Under the pieces are notes generated by a model that was given only the letters and a program-made list of their open reading frames with translations, had not been told where the DNA came from and searched no databases. This document shows, piece after piece, positions 30,191 through 39,968 of a stretch of 40,000 nt of DNA; position 1 is the stretch's first letter, and every line of letters starts with the position of its first letter. The stretch comes from Symbiodinium natans (taxonomy: Eukaryota > Sar > Dinophyceae > Suessiales > Symbiodiniaceae), in contig CAJNDS010002235.1 of assembly GCA_905221605.1 (NCBI GenBank), forward strand, positions 733,375-773,374, given 5' to 3'. The position numbers and the translations under genes were made by a program.

Positions 30191-30643
30191 TCAGCAACTT
30201 GTTCGAGGCCTGGATGCAACAGGTTCAGGGGTTGAGGGCTCTTCAACCCGAAGCCCTAAACCCTCTAGTAGATCTAGGTTCAGGGGTTGCGGGCACTTCG
30301 CGCCCTGGATGTAGGAGGGGTTTTGGGGGCGTTGCAAGATGGTGAAAAGCTCCGGATACTCGACGTCGAAGATGAGCCCCCTGGACAGGCTGTCCTTCCG
30401 GAGGCGTACAGTAGCTTGTGGCGGTTGACAGGTGGAAGAATGGACGGAGAAGCCTGGAGCTGCGTAAGTGCTGTCAACGAGGTGACGGGCAGCCGCGGGT
30501 CGCCCGCCAGGTCCTCGCTTGCAACGACGCTTGACTTGGGAAGGCACCACTTCTAGCCCCGCGCGAAAGCGATGCGTCCTAAGAGGCACCGGCGGATACC
30601 GGCGGCACCGGGACTTGAAGACAATTGCTGCTTGTTGAGACAC
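30191..30643 (-). CDS. Unidentified ORF (150 codons) in the inverted-repeat element
   Basis: The longest open frame in the window that is not simple repeat. The central part, for example LRKDSLSRGLIFDVEYPELF and ILQRPQNPSYIQGAKCPQPL, has GC-rich third positions like the carbonic anhydrase exons, so the minus strand is the likelier coding strand. Near 30266 the frame meets GAGG|GTTTAGGG, where a splice donor is possible, so the C-terminal residues may be intronic. A spliced-leader-like relic lies about 350 bases upstream on the same strand. Function unknown. Confidence 0.4.
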   Translation of the reverse strand: MSQQAAIVFKSRCRRYPPVPLRTHRFRAGLEVVPSQVKRRCKRGPGGRPAAARHLVDSTYAAPGFSVHSSTCQPPQATVRLRKDSLSRGLIFDVEYPELFTILQRPQNPSYIQGAKCPQPLNLDLLEGLGLRVEEPSTPEPVASRPRTSC

Positions 30644-30994
30644 GGGCGCTTGCCAGCCAGAAACTGTGTGCTCCCATACCCGCGCAGTGCTCTCGACTCA
30701 CATCAGGCATGAAAACTGCACGTGTGCAGTGCATTGACATTCAAGGCATTTCCACACCCACTTGCCTCTATCAATTCCATCATCCGCCATCCTGAAAACT
30801 TCAGGGTTTCCAACAGACAGACTGCGCATCTTAACGTGGCTTCAAACTACTTTGAGAAAGGCATAGGGCTCAAGACAAACAATCGGAGAACGGCAATGCC
30901 GATACTCTGAATCCGGCAATTGCAGCATGCTTAGGGTTGGGGAGGCAATTGCAGGCCTGGCGCATTAAAAGCCGGACAAGGGAGAGAAGTCCAA

Positions 30995-31014
30995 CTTGAG
31001 CCAAAGTTTACGGG
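30995..31014 (-). other. Spliced-leader-like relic
   Basis: On the minus strand the 20 bases read CCCGTAAACTTTGGCTCAAG. The last 11 (TTTGGCTCAAG) equal the 3' end of the dinoflagellate trans-spliced leader as I remember it, and CCGTA near the start matches its 5' end; the middle GCCAT is replaced by AAC. In dinoflagellates such relics mark genes re-integrated from spliced mRNA. It could still be chance. Confidence 0.4.
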
Positions 31015-31199
31015 ATGTGTGTAGGAGCTTTGTCATGCCCCCCGTTCCGTTTCTCATCTAGAACCCCCTGCGTGTTGTTGGGAATCCGCTTGAAGCCTGG
31101 AGGGAGTCAAATCGAGCGACCTTGAAGCACCTTGAGGGCCCATAGGGCCCGTACCCATGAACATCGCACGCCCCGATTCCCACCGTGTTTCGTTCACTC

Positions 31200-33060
31200 A
31201 CACACTTCGTACTATTATTCTATTATCTGTACACGCGGCAATAAGTTTATTCGTGAAGCCGCGATAATAATAATAATATTGTAAGGGCTTATAATTTAGT
31301 ATATTTTATAAGGATTACGCATGAAAATATACTAAATTACTAGCCCGTTAAAAGACAAAAATTTAATATGGAAATCACGCGTCTTTCATCCTTATATTTC
31401 CATTATAAATTTTGTATGGACTTCGTTCGCCAGTTCATGCATTAAATCACGCGCTTACTTCGTGCACTTGTATTATAATGCAGTGAACTTACTCTCTTCA
31501 TAGTGTTCATTACATTCACACCTTTAGTACTATCCCGGGCGAATATTATCTTCACTAGCCCGGTATCATTCTATTCGTTCGTTCCCACATTAAATTCACT
31601 TCGTGCGCAAACTTACAAGTGCATTTAATATGCTCTCTACACTTCTTATCTTCTAGTATCCCGAGAGCTTGTGAATGGTGGAACGGCGGTAATAAGGGAA
31701 TGAATGACTCAAGAGATTCCTTGTAATGGCTTCCTCACAGTCAGTGAATTACCTTCATGAATCCCGTCCAGTTGTTACACCATTCACCTCTTGTACACGG
31801 CTGTCAGGTGTGATTGAAACTAGACCATGAATGAAGGGGTCCCAAGGAAGCAACCATTAGGATGAACGGCCTGGAGACAGCTGTGGGGGAACTAGCCCGT
31901 ATTACTGCCTCATTCATAGCGCCCCTTTAATAGTATTATGTTAATGCAAACTTGTGCGCGATTACAATAATAATATTAAATTTGGGGCACGAATGAACGC
32001 AGTAAAACCACCATTGACAAGTTACCGCATTAAAGGACTCGTTAAAAGCCCCTACAAATATAATACTACGGGCCAGTTCACTTATAAAGAATGCATGAAG
32101 TGAACGTAAGGCCCGTATTATTATATTGGGGCTTATAATGTACGTCCTTTATGCCCCTATAATAATATTACGAACGAAGCGTGCGTTTATTACCTTCGTT
32201 CGTACTATTATTAAGGGGGTACTCGGGCCAGTTCATAGACTCATCCCTAAGGACGTACCAAAAGCTCTAAATTTAGTATATTTTGTGGGGGTTTTGTAAG
32301 TGAACGAAGTGAGTGCACGAAAACCCTATAAAATACCTAAATTTGGGGGTCTTTTGCACACGGCCTCTGTAAGGTTAGGAAAGGTCCTAAAGTAGCAAAA
32401 TTCCTTGACAGGTAAGTTCCGTCCAGCATGAGCGGTGTAATGACTTCCTCACTGTCACTACCCTCGTCTCTCAGAAATTGAGTCATCCTTGATTACGAGG
32501 AAGCCAACGGCCTAACAATAAGACCCTGAGCACTTGGCCGTTCATGTTTCGTTCACCCATAAGCCCCTATTAATAGTATTCATGCGTCCGTAAACTCCCT
32601 TATAATACTATTAATAGTGTTTATGGTGTTCTCTTCACGTGTACGCGCTTATAATATAGTTGTAATGAAAGCACGAACTATATTATAATAAGCGCGAACT
32701 AAGTGAAAGAACAACGGGGCCTTTAAGGTTAATCTTGGGTCTAGAGCATGACAGCACAAGTGAGTGAATCCTTGTACTGTCATTCTCTAGACCCAAGATT
32801 CACCGTGAAGAGTGAATAACATGACAGGTGAACACAGAAAAAGATTGTAACTCCTTGGAAAAAGATGTACAAGTGAACAATGAAAAGGAAGTACGAAGAG
32901 ATTTCTATTTTCGTATATTTGTTCACTTGTCTCTCTTTATCTCTTCACATTACTATACTTTTAGTGATTTTAAATGGGGTTTTGTAATTATAAGGAAAAC
33001 CGCTAATAGAATGATGTTAGAATATTTATAGGGCCTTATAATATATTATCTACAAAAGTC
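31200..33060. repeat. AT-rich region dense in inverted repeats
   Basis: Many nested fold-backs around TAATATTA/TTATAATA strings with CACTTCGTGC/GTGAACGAAG segments. One clear stem is 32731-32803 (AATCTTGGGTCTAGAG and its complement). No credible coding frame. Confidence 0.55.
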
Positions 33061-33062
33061 CG

Positions 33063-33138
33063 GGGATTTTCAGATGGATTTCTGGATCAGGGAGGGGAGC
33101 GAAGCTCCCCTCCCTGACCCAGAAATCACCTGAAAATC
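33063..33138. repeat. Hairpin 1 with GGGGAGCGAAGCTCCCC core
   Basis: GGGATTTTCAG...GAAAATCCC arms around the core GGAGGGGAGCGAAGCTCCCC; nearly the whole segment is a palindrome. Confidence 0.8.
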
Positions 33139-33159
33139 CCTGCAGGGTCGCCTTGCAGA

Positions 33160-33242
33160 GATTTGGGGTGGATTTCCTAAAAATTTTGGAGGGGAGCGAA
33201 GCTCCCCTCTAAAATTTTTTGGGAAATCCACCCCAAATCTCT
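33160..33242. repeat. Hairpin 2 with the same core
   Basis: AGATTTGGGGTGGATTTCC and its complement enclose the same GGGGAGCGAAGCTCCCC core, though the arms differ from hairpin 1. Confidence 0.8.
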
Positions 33243-33825
33243 ACAAGGCTAAATTACCCGAAACTTTCTAAATGGAGCACATCGAAACACCACCCGAAAC
33301 ATCAGACAAGCTGGCAGGCAGTACCTGCAGCCGAGATCTCGATCTCCTACCGAAACAGGAAATAAACTCGCTCCTCCACCTAGGGAAACACGCCCGAACT
33401 CGAGTTCTAGAGGCCGTTCTAAGCATAACTTCTAGATTTGCTGCTCAATCTATGATGAAGTCGCCAGACAAGCAACCACGTCTAAACGTGAGCATCCCCA
33501 ATTCGAGTTGACGGGGTGGCTCACAAGGAACTGGAGGTGGAGGAAGAGAGTTGGTTTTTGAGCGGTCACAAAGGCTTGTCGCAGCACCCTCTGCTATCAC
33601 GGCAGAGAGCCCAGACCTAAAACCGCTGTATTGAAAGTCCCAGCTGGCCTGAAACATGGAGTGCCCGGCTCTGGAAGTGGGCTGGAGTGCCCCGCCAAAC
33701 AAGAGCTGGCTCACAGCTGGTTTACTACTTGCAGTGATCAGAGATGTGATGCTGGAGCTGGAGTGCTCCAGCTAGAACGTGAGGGTCTAAAATTCCGAGG
33801 AAGCCAGCATAGAGGCGCCAGCGGT

Positions 33826-33957
33826 CACCTTGCCCGCTAAATATATGACCTTGCCCACTAAATATATGACCTTGCCCACTAAATATATGACCTTGCCCGC
33901 TAAATATATGACCTTGCCCGCAAAGTCATTAACATTTATATTATATATGAAAGAGTG
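33826..33957. repeat. Subterminal 21-bp repeats and right terminal repeat
   Basis: Four or five copies of GACCTTGCCCGCTAAATATAT followed by the inverted copy of the left end; TTTAGGG units start immediately after it. Confidence 0.75.
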
Positions 33958-34207
33958 GTTTAGGGTTTAGGGTTTAGGGTTTAGGGTTTAGGGCCTCATT
34001 AGTTCTAGTCGGGAGCTAATACAGGGAGTGTAGACAACTCCCTGATTCCCTACTAAGCCAAGCCCTAAACCCTAAACTCTCAACCCCAAACCGTATGCCT
34101 ATATCCCTACTTAGAGGGGGCGAGGACGCCACACAAACAATAGTTTCCGGAAAACATGGCTAGTGGGGCTAGTGGATTGCCGAAATTCAGCCTTCGCCCT
34201 GAAGCTA

Positions 34208-34390
<183 letters not shown>

Positions 34391-34497
34391 TTAGGACTTA
34401 TAAGGGCTTAGGGTTTAAAGTTTGGGGGTTAGGGTTTGGATAGCATGTTGGGATGGTTCAGTTTATGATCCTGGGGCTTTCCTGGCTGGTTTTTATG

Positions 34498-34576
34498 AGG
34501 GAATGAGGTACAGTACCCTATATCCCCTATATATATATATACCCTTTAAGGAATTATGTAGGGTACCTCATTCCCC
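34498..34576. mobile_element. Small hairpin with GGGAATGAGGTAC ends
   Basis: GGGAATGAGGTACAGTACCC at the left and GGGTACCTCATTCCC at the right, with an AT repeat between. Single-ended relatives of GAGGGAATGAGG occur near 6176 and 9166. Confidence 0.65.
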
Positions 34577-35296
34577 TAAACACTAAACCCTGAACCCTAA
34601 ACCCTAAACCCTAAACCCTCAACCCTAAACCCGAAACCCTAAACCCTAAACCCTAAACCCTACACCCTAAACCCTAAACCGAACCCAGGGGGCTGTTTTG
34701 AGGTACCACAGCCCAGCCCAGCCTTCCTTCAGCAGGCGCAGAGCCTGACAACGCTGCAGCTCGAAGTCTTTCCCTACACGAGGTTTAGGGTTTAGGGTTT
34801 AGGGTTTAGGGTTTAGGGTTTAGGGTTTAGGGTTTAGGGTTTAGGGTTAGGGTTTAGGGTTTAGTGTTTGCCGCACACTTGGCATGTCCGCGCCCGGAGT
34901 TCCACACGAATGTGTAGCAGGGTTCCCACTGCTAGTCGCCCACCAATAGCAGCATGAAAAGCCTTACCCAACATGAAGGAGGCACTAAGACGGCTTTACC
35001 CTTGAAGCAGGAACTTTCTAGTGCAAGCATCGAGGAACTCCGGGCCTTTTGCTAGGGATCTCTAATAATCTCTAACCCTCTGGTCACTTAGAGCTGGGGG
35101 CCCCCCCCTAGGTTCCCCCCCTCAAATATTAATTGGGCTTCATTATCCTTATAATCTTGGTGGGAACCAATGGATAGTAGCCCTAAACCCTGGACCCTAA
35201 ACCCTAAAGTAGTGTGGGAACCCGTGAGGTCCCGGGCAACCCTAAACCCTAAACCCTAAACCCTAAACCCTAAACCCTAAACACTACCAGGGTGAC

Positions 35297-35356
35297 CGGT
35301 GCCTCGGCAGGCTGCTTCACAACACCGGTGGCAGCAGTGCGGACCGTGGGTCCGCC
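35297..35356 (-). CDS. Candidate upstream linker exon of the beta-CA gene
   Basis: Reads GGPTVRTAATGVVKQPAEAP, exactly 20 codons. It parallels exon 16: P-x-[VI]-R-T-A followed by 13 residues ending P-x-E-[AV]-P in both. Acceptor GCGCAG|G, donor GT (GTCACC), same entry phase as exon 16. Its homology implies that another carbonic anhydrase unit, or a repeated leader, precedes domain A. It does not join exon 1 in phase directly, so an exon between them is missing from this model. Confidence 0.55.
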
Positions 35357-35429
35357 CTGCGCTGGCGAGACTGGAAATGGGGCCTTCCGAAATTAGGTTA
35401 CCTTAGTAGGGTCCTGTTTTTTTGGTTTT

Positions 35430-35695
35430 GTTAATATCATTAATATTATTAGTATTATTTGTATTATTAGTATTATTATTATTATTAGTATTATTAGTAT
35501 GATTAGTATGATTAATATGAATAGTATTACTAGTATTATTAGTCTTATTAATATCATTAGTATTATTAGTATTATTATCATTATTAGTATTATTAGTATT
35601 ATTATTAGTATTGTTAGTATTACTAGTATTATTAGCAGTATTTGTATTATTAGTAGTATTAGCATGATTAATATCATTAGAATTCTTCGTATCAC
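35430..35695. repeat. TATTAG/ATTAGT microsatellite
   Basis: Imperfect trinucleotide/hexanucleotide repeats; the isoleucine-rich ORFs on both strands are artefacts of it. Confidence 0.92.
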
Positions 35696-35699
35696 CATG

Positions 35700-36800
35700 A
35701 TAATAACTGTTACCCTATGCAACCGAAGACCAGGGAAAACCCGGGAGTCTCGACGAAGACCGGGTTTGCTCAGGTCGCCTAAAAAACCTGAAAAGCCAGG
35801 CCTCAATTTCACCCCTCACCATACCAAACCTGAAGCCGACCTGTCCAGCCCACAAGACCCCAATTTACCCCTTTCGGTTTGGGAGCTTTGAGGCCCACAC
35901 CACCCCAATCTGCCCCCAGAAAATGTTCAGGGCTTGAGCCCAGTCGACCCCAAAATCCCCGCAGACTTGGTTCGAAGTCTGTGCAATAGCTCCGAGGGTG
36001 GTCACTTCTCACGATTTCTGACGCTTTCTCACGGGGCAGTTGGGGTCTACCAACAGAGGTAAGCTGAAATCTGCCCAGGCCAGGGCCTACTCACGACTAC
36101 TCACGGTTTTCTCACGTTTTTTTTGGTGCGGGGGGAAATGGGGTCGACTGGAGGGGAAAACGGGGTCGCCTCAACAAACAACCGATCAACGAGTGTTGGG
36201 TAAATTGCGGTCGTGTCCTTTGAACATCTCAGACCCGGTTGGGGGGGATTTGGGGTCGAGCGTTTTAAAATATTAGTTGTATGCATCGTTTGAGCCGTTG
36301 GACAAATGGGTCGAGTTTGGGGAAAATGGGGTCGACCAAACAAGACCGGGAAAAGTATGGGCGTGGAAGCACAGGGATATTGTTACTAGTACTATTATGA
36401 TTCTTGTTGTTATTAATAATTGTTATTGAAGCACAGGGTTATTGTTACTTCTACCATTATGATTCATCATTGTTATTGTTATGATTTTACGGGAATCCTA
36501 CTCTTTGGGGGTCTATGCTAGGGCTCCCTTACTTGCGTAACCCCCCCCCCCCCCCCCAAAAAAAAAATGCCAAACCCTGAGCCGTAAACATGCTCGGCTC
36601 CAGAGTACTCTTGGGGCTTTAAAAAATAGAATAGGAAGTCGGGGGGTTTATAGTGACATAATATATAAGGGAATAATATTAGTAATAATTCTGACCCCTA
36701 TAGTACGGTAGGAATGAAACAAGGATTCCCTTTGTTGGTTAAAGGGGGCTTACAAGTGAACCTAGCTAGAGCAAAAAAACGCAAATGATGCGGGGCGCGA
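35700..36800. other. Unassigned unique sequence
   Basis: Little telomere-type repeat. GGGGTCGA and AATGGGGTCG strings recur at 36000-36340; a direct repeat GAAGCACAGGG-TATTGTTAC occurs near 36366 and 36428. ORFs on both strands, none with recognisable motifs. Confidence 0.5.
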
Positions 36801-37023
36801 AGTCCTTGTAGTATTAATGTGGTTCCTGTTGTTAGGTTATGATTACGCTACAGCTGCTAGTATGATTACCATTGTTACCGTGAGTACTGGCAGTACTCAT
36901 ACGATTATCACGGTTAACGCTATCACGATTTTTCCTTTACTATTACTATTTCGATTACCGATTACGACTACCATTGCTAGTACTATTCCTACGACGATAC
37001 TCATACTAGTACTATTCCTATTA

Positions 37024-37285
37024 CTATTGCTATTACTCCTCCTCTTACTCTTACTCTTACTCTTACTCTTACTCTTACTCTTACTCTTAGTCTTACTCTT
37101 ACTCTTACTCTTACTCTTACTCTTACTCTTACTCTTAGTCTTACTCTTACTCTTACTCTTAGTCTTAGTCTTACTCTTAGTCTTAATCTTAGTCTTAGTC
37201 TTAGTCTTAGTCTTAGTCTTAGTCTTAGTCTTACTCTTAGTCTTACTCTTAGTCTTAGTCTTAGTCTTAGTCTTAGTCTTTAAGA
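37024..37285. repeat. CTTACT/CTTAGT hexamer array
   Basis: About 43 hexamer units that shift from CTTACT to CTTAGT. It produces a 164-codon leucine/valine-rich ORF that is not a gene; it ends 20 bases before the acceptor of the 37305-37411 exon. Confidence 0.9.
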
Positions 37286-37304
37286 CTTACTCTTTCCATT
37301 ACAG

Positions 37305-37411
37305 GTACTAGTCTCTATGGGCAGCTGCATGTCCTGGAAGCTGGGGATGCTCCTCATTATGATGCTTGGACTCATGGAGTGGATGCCTACACTGCAGCCA
37401 ACGTCTCACAG
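37305..37411 (+). CDS. Plus-strand exon of an unidentified gene
   Basis: A 107-nt island open in one frame with YGQLHVLEAGDAPHYDAWTH, then GVDAYTAANVSQ. The acceptor TTACAG|G follows 260 bases of CTTACT/CTTAGT hexamers, which make a long pyrimidine-rich tract on this strand; the donor is CAG|GTGATT. The downstream intron opens into a CCCTAAA array at 37424. I do not recognise the family. It lies on the opposite strand to the carbonic anhydrase gene, so the two would be divergent or overlapping. Confidence 0.5.
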
Positions 37412-37423
37412 GTGATTCCTTAA

Positions 37424-37517
37424 AACCCTAAACCCTAAACCCTAAACCCTAAACCCTAAACCCTAAACCCTAAACCCTAAACCCTAAACCCTAAACCCTA
37501 AACCCTAAACCCTAAAC
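37424..37517. repeat. CCCTAAA tract after the plus-strand exon
   Basis: Thirteen units starting 13 bases after the donor of the 37305-37411 exon. Confidence 0.95.
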
Positions 37518-37787
37518 TTCCCTAAGCCCTAAACCCCTGAAGCCTGCACACTGACTTATATCCCTCTGGGTTCAAGCCAAACAAGCAGCAACCTCCAGGC
37601 TAAAAAGCCATGTCCTCTTACCGCTCAACCCCTACAAACACCAAATCCCCCCCCCAAAAAAAAATGGAACCCTGAACCCCAAGACCCAAGCTCAAGACCA
37701 AAAACCCTAAACCAAAAAACCCCAGCATCAGCCCCCAAGTCCCCTGAACCTGCAAAGCGCGGGCCCGCAAAAACCAAACCCCAAGAC

Positions 37788-37821
37788 CTGCGACGAGCCA
37801 GCGACAGGAATGGCGGCGCGG
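37788..37821 (-). CDS. Possible further upstream exon, minus strand
   Basis: Reads RAAIPVAGSSQ between acceptor TAGGCAG and donor GT (GTCTTG) and would join the 35297-35356 exon in phase 0. It is short, Ala/Pro-rich and without a family motif. It also conflicts with the plus-strand exon at 37305-37411 unless genes overlap. Confidence 0.25.
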
Positions 37822-38510
37822 CTGCCTAGGGTTTAGGGCTAGGGCTTAGGGCTTAGGGCTTAGGGCTTAGGGTTTAGGGTTTAGGGTTTAGGGTTTAGGG
37901 TTTAGGGTTTAGGGTTTAGGGTTTAGGGTTTAGGGTTTAGGGTTTAGGGTCGAGGGTCGAGGGTCTAGGGTCTAGCTTTAGGGTGGTGGAGTAGATTCTT
38001 GCCGCCTAGGGGGTTAAAATCCTAAACCCCAAGCCCTAAACCCTTGAATCCGCACAGCCCAGAATCCACAGAATCGCCAAATTACCATGCAGTCTCTACT
38101 AAGCCTCTGAGCTAGAACAACCCTAAACCCTAAACTGCACAGGGAACAAAGGGCAGTAGACCTACCCTATATAAATCGTAACCCTAAACCCTAAACCCCA
38201 GGCCCCTAGACTCAAGGAGCCTGGACCCAAACCCGGGACTGTAAAACCACAGGCCCAAAGACGCCGCGCAACCCAAACTCCCTAAACCCCTGAACCCCCC
38301 CCCAAAGAGCCCAATACCCCTTAACTAAGGAAAATACCTTACTTAATATAGGAATGCTTAATATGAATAAGGCATATTCCTGACTACCCCAAAACCTAAA
38401 CCCTAACCCCTAAACCGGTAGTCTAGGGGTGTTGAGTTGAAGTAAGGCCTAATCCGTAAACCCTAAACCCTAAACCCTAAACCCTAAACCCTAAATCCAG
38501 CACAGAGCAG

Positions 38511-38540
38511 GCTTCACCATCACCTTCGGCCGCCCATGCG
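38511..38540 (+). CDS. Possible plus-strand 30-nt exon
   Basis: Island between AGAGCAG|G and GT (GTTGAG), reading ASPSPSAAHA in phase 0, which would follow the 37305-37411 exon. Low complexity and short. Confidence 0.2.
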
Positions 38541-38589
38541 GTTGAGGGTTTATCAGGTTTCGGGTTTAAGGCTAATAGGGTTTCGGGTG

Positions 38590-38724
38590 TTTAGGGCCTA
38601 AAGGGTTTTAGGGTGTTGAGGGTCTAGGGTTTAGGGTGTATAGGGTTTAGGGTGTTTAGGGTCTAGGGTTTAGGGTCTAGGGTTTAGGGTCTAGGGTTTA
38701 GGGTCTAGGGTTTAGGGTCTAGGC
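38590..38724. repeat. TTTAGGG/TCTAGGG alternating array
   Basis: TCTAGGG and TTTAGGG alternate as a 14-bp higher-order unit from about 38660 to 38722. Confidence 0.85.
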
Positions 38725-39073
38725 ACACTCGGCCTGCTGAAGGTTTTGGAGTTCCTTAGCATGCCTCGACAATGAGGGAACTTCTAGTATAAACCCCTCT
38801 AAATAGTAGGATTCCCTTACCCCGAATTTCGGAAAATTTCGGAAACCCCATGACAGAAAGGCCGTCCCTGGGACTACTAGGTGGGATACGAGTGCAGGAT
38901 CTTGGGTTTCGGGCTTCGGGTTTAGGGTCTACGCAGGGTTTCGGGTTTCGGGTCTAGGTAGGGTCTCGGGTTTAGGGCTTAAGGTCCTGAACCCAAAACC
39001 CTAAACCCTAAACCCTAAACCCGAAACCCTCAACCCTCAACCCTCAACCCTCAACCGCTACCCGGTTGCTAGC

Positions 39074-39106
39074 CGGTGCTGGTCCCGCCGCTGCCATGTA
39101 AGGGGC
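39074..39106 (-). CDS. Possible Ala/Pro linker exon; strand ambiguous
   Basis: Minus reading APYMAAAGPAP with TGCCAG acceptor and GC donor. The plus strand also offers a good frame (GAGPAAA) ending at a consensus GTAAGG donor. I cannot decide between them. Confidence 0.2.
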
Positions 39107-39149
39107 CTGGCAGTGAAGCGAGGCTTGGGATTCCTTAAGGGCTTCGGGC

Positions 39150-39280
39150 GGTTCAGGGTTTAGGGTTTAGGGTTTAGGGTTTAGGGTTTAGGGTTTAGGG
39201 TTTAGGGTTTAGGGTTTAGGGTTTAGGGTTTAGGGTTTAGGGTTTAGGGTCTAGGGTCTAGGGTTTAGGGTTTAGGGTTG
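39150..39280. repeat. TTTAGGG tract
   Basis: About 17 units with two TCTAGGG. Confidence 0.95.
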
Positions 39281-39579
39281 TTCGTGCGGGCTCCCGCAAT
39301 AAAGTCATATTGGCTGGGCGATGCAGGACACCGCGACCGGTGCGGCTGTGCGGTGGGACCCTGAATTCAGTCAAATAGTCCGGGTGCCATAAGAAAATTC
39401 CACGCGGCGCGCCTTTAAAATCAATTGCCGGGCAGCGCTGCCCCTTTTAAGCTTATGTAAACTCCTCCCTAATAAAACCACATATAACCCGTGGACCGTG
39501 TAAAGAGAGCGAAACCAGCTTCGACTGTTCTGGGGGGAGGGGAGGCACACACCAAATTTGGTGAGAGGGGTTTACGGTG

Positions 39580-39722
39580 TCGGGTTTAGGGGTTTAGGGA
39601 TTTAGGGGTTTAGGGGTTTAGGGGTTTAGGGGTTTAGGGGTTTAGGGGTTTAGGGGTTTAGGGGTTTAGGGGTTTAGGGGTTTAGGGTTAGGGGTTTAGG
39701 GGTTTAGGGGTTTAGGGGTTTG
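39580..39722. repeat. TTTAGGGG octamer array
   Basis: About 17 units of TTTAGGGG. Confidence 0.92.
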
Positions 39723-39968
39723 AAGATCAACCGCTTGAAAAAGAGGAGTATTGGTGAGCATTGCGGCTGCAGAGAGCTGTGACTCTGGTCTGGGATAGGG
39801 TTTAGGGCTTAGCGACCCTCACTAATTTAATCTAGACCCTAAACCCTAAACCCTAAACCCTAAAACCCTAAAACCCCAAAACCCTAAACCCAAAACCCTA
39901 AACCCTAAACCCTAAACCCTAGACCCTAGACCCTAGACCCTAGACCCCTGACCTGATGTCGTTTGCAG

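Larger units (their letters stand above)
28050..31200. other. Interior of the 6.8 kb element, mostly unassigned
   Basis: Unlike most of the window this stretch has little telomere-type repeat: short patches near 28040, 28145, 30080 and 30250. It is balanced in composition with several competing ORFs of 60-90 codons on both strands; only the 30191-30643 minus ORF looks coding. I recognise no transposase, reverse transcriptase or other domain. Confidence 0.5.
27181..33957. mobile_element. 6.8 kb element with inverted terminal repeats (putative DNA transposon)
   Basis: The left end (CACTCCTTTCATATATAATA...) and the right end, reverse-complemented, match over about 50 bases with 1-base indels and continue into copies of a 21-bp motif GGCAAGGTCATATATTTAGC on both sides. 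The element sits inside telomere-type repeats: CCCTAAA on its left, TTTAGGG on its right. No transposase was recognised. It lies upstream of beta-CA exon 1, between it and the candidate linker exon at 35.3 kb. Confidence 0.65.

Noticed and set aside
34723-34744. Possible minus exon ALRLLKE
   Set aside because: Resembles the N-terminal helix only over a few residues and cannot be joined in phase to the neighbouring exons.
35393-35891. Isoleucine-rich ORFs on both strands
   Set aside because: Products of the TATTAG microsatellite.
36817-37311. 164-codon leucine/valine-rich ORF
   Set aside because: Direct translation of the CTTACT/CTTAGT hexamer array.
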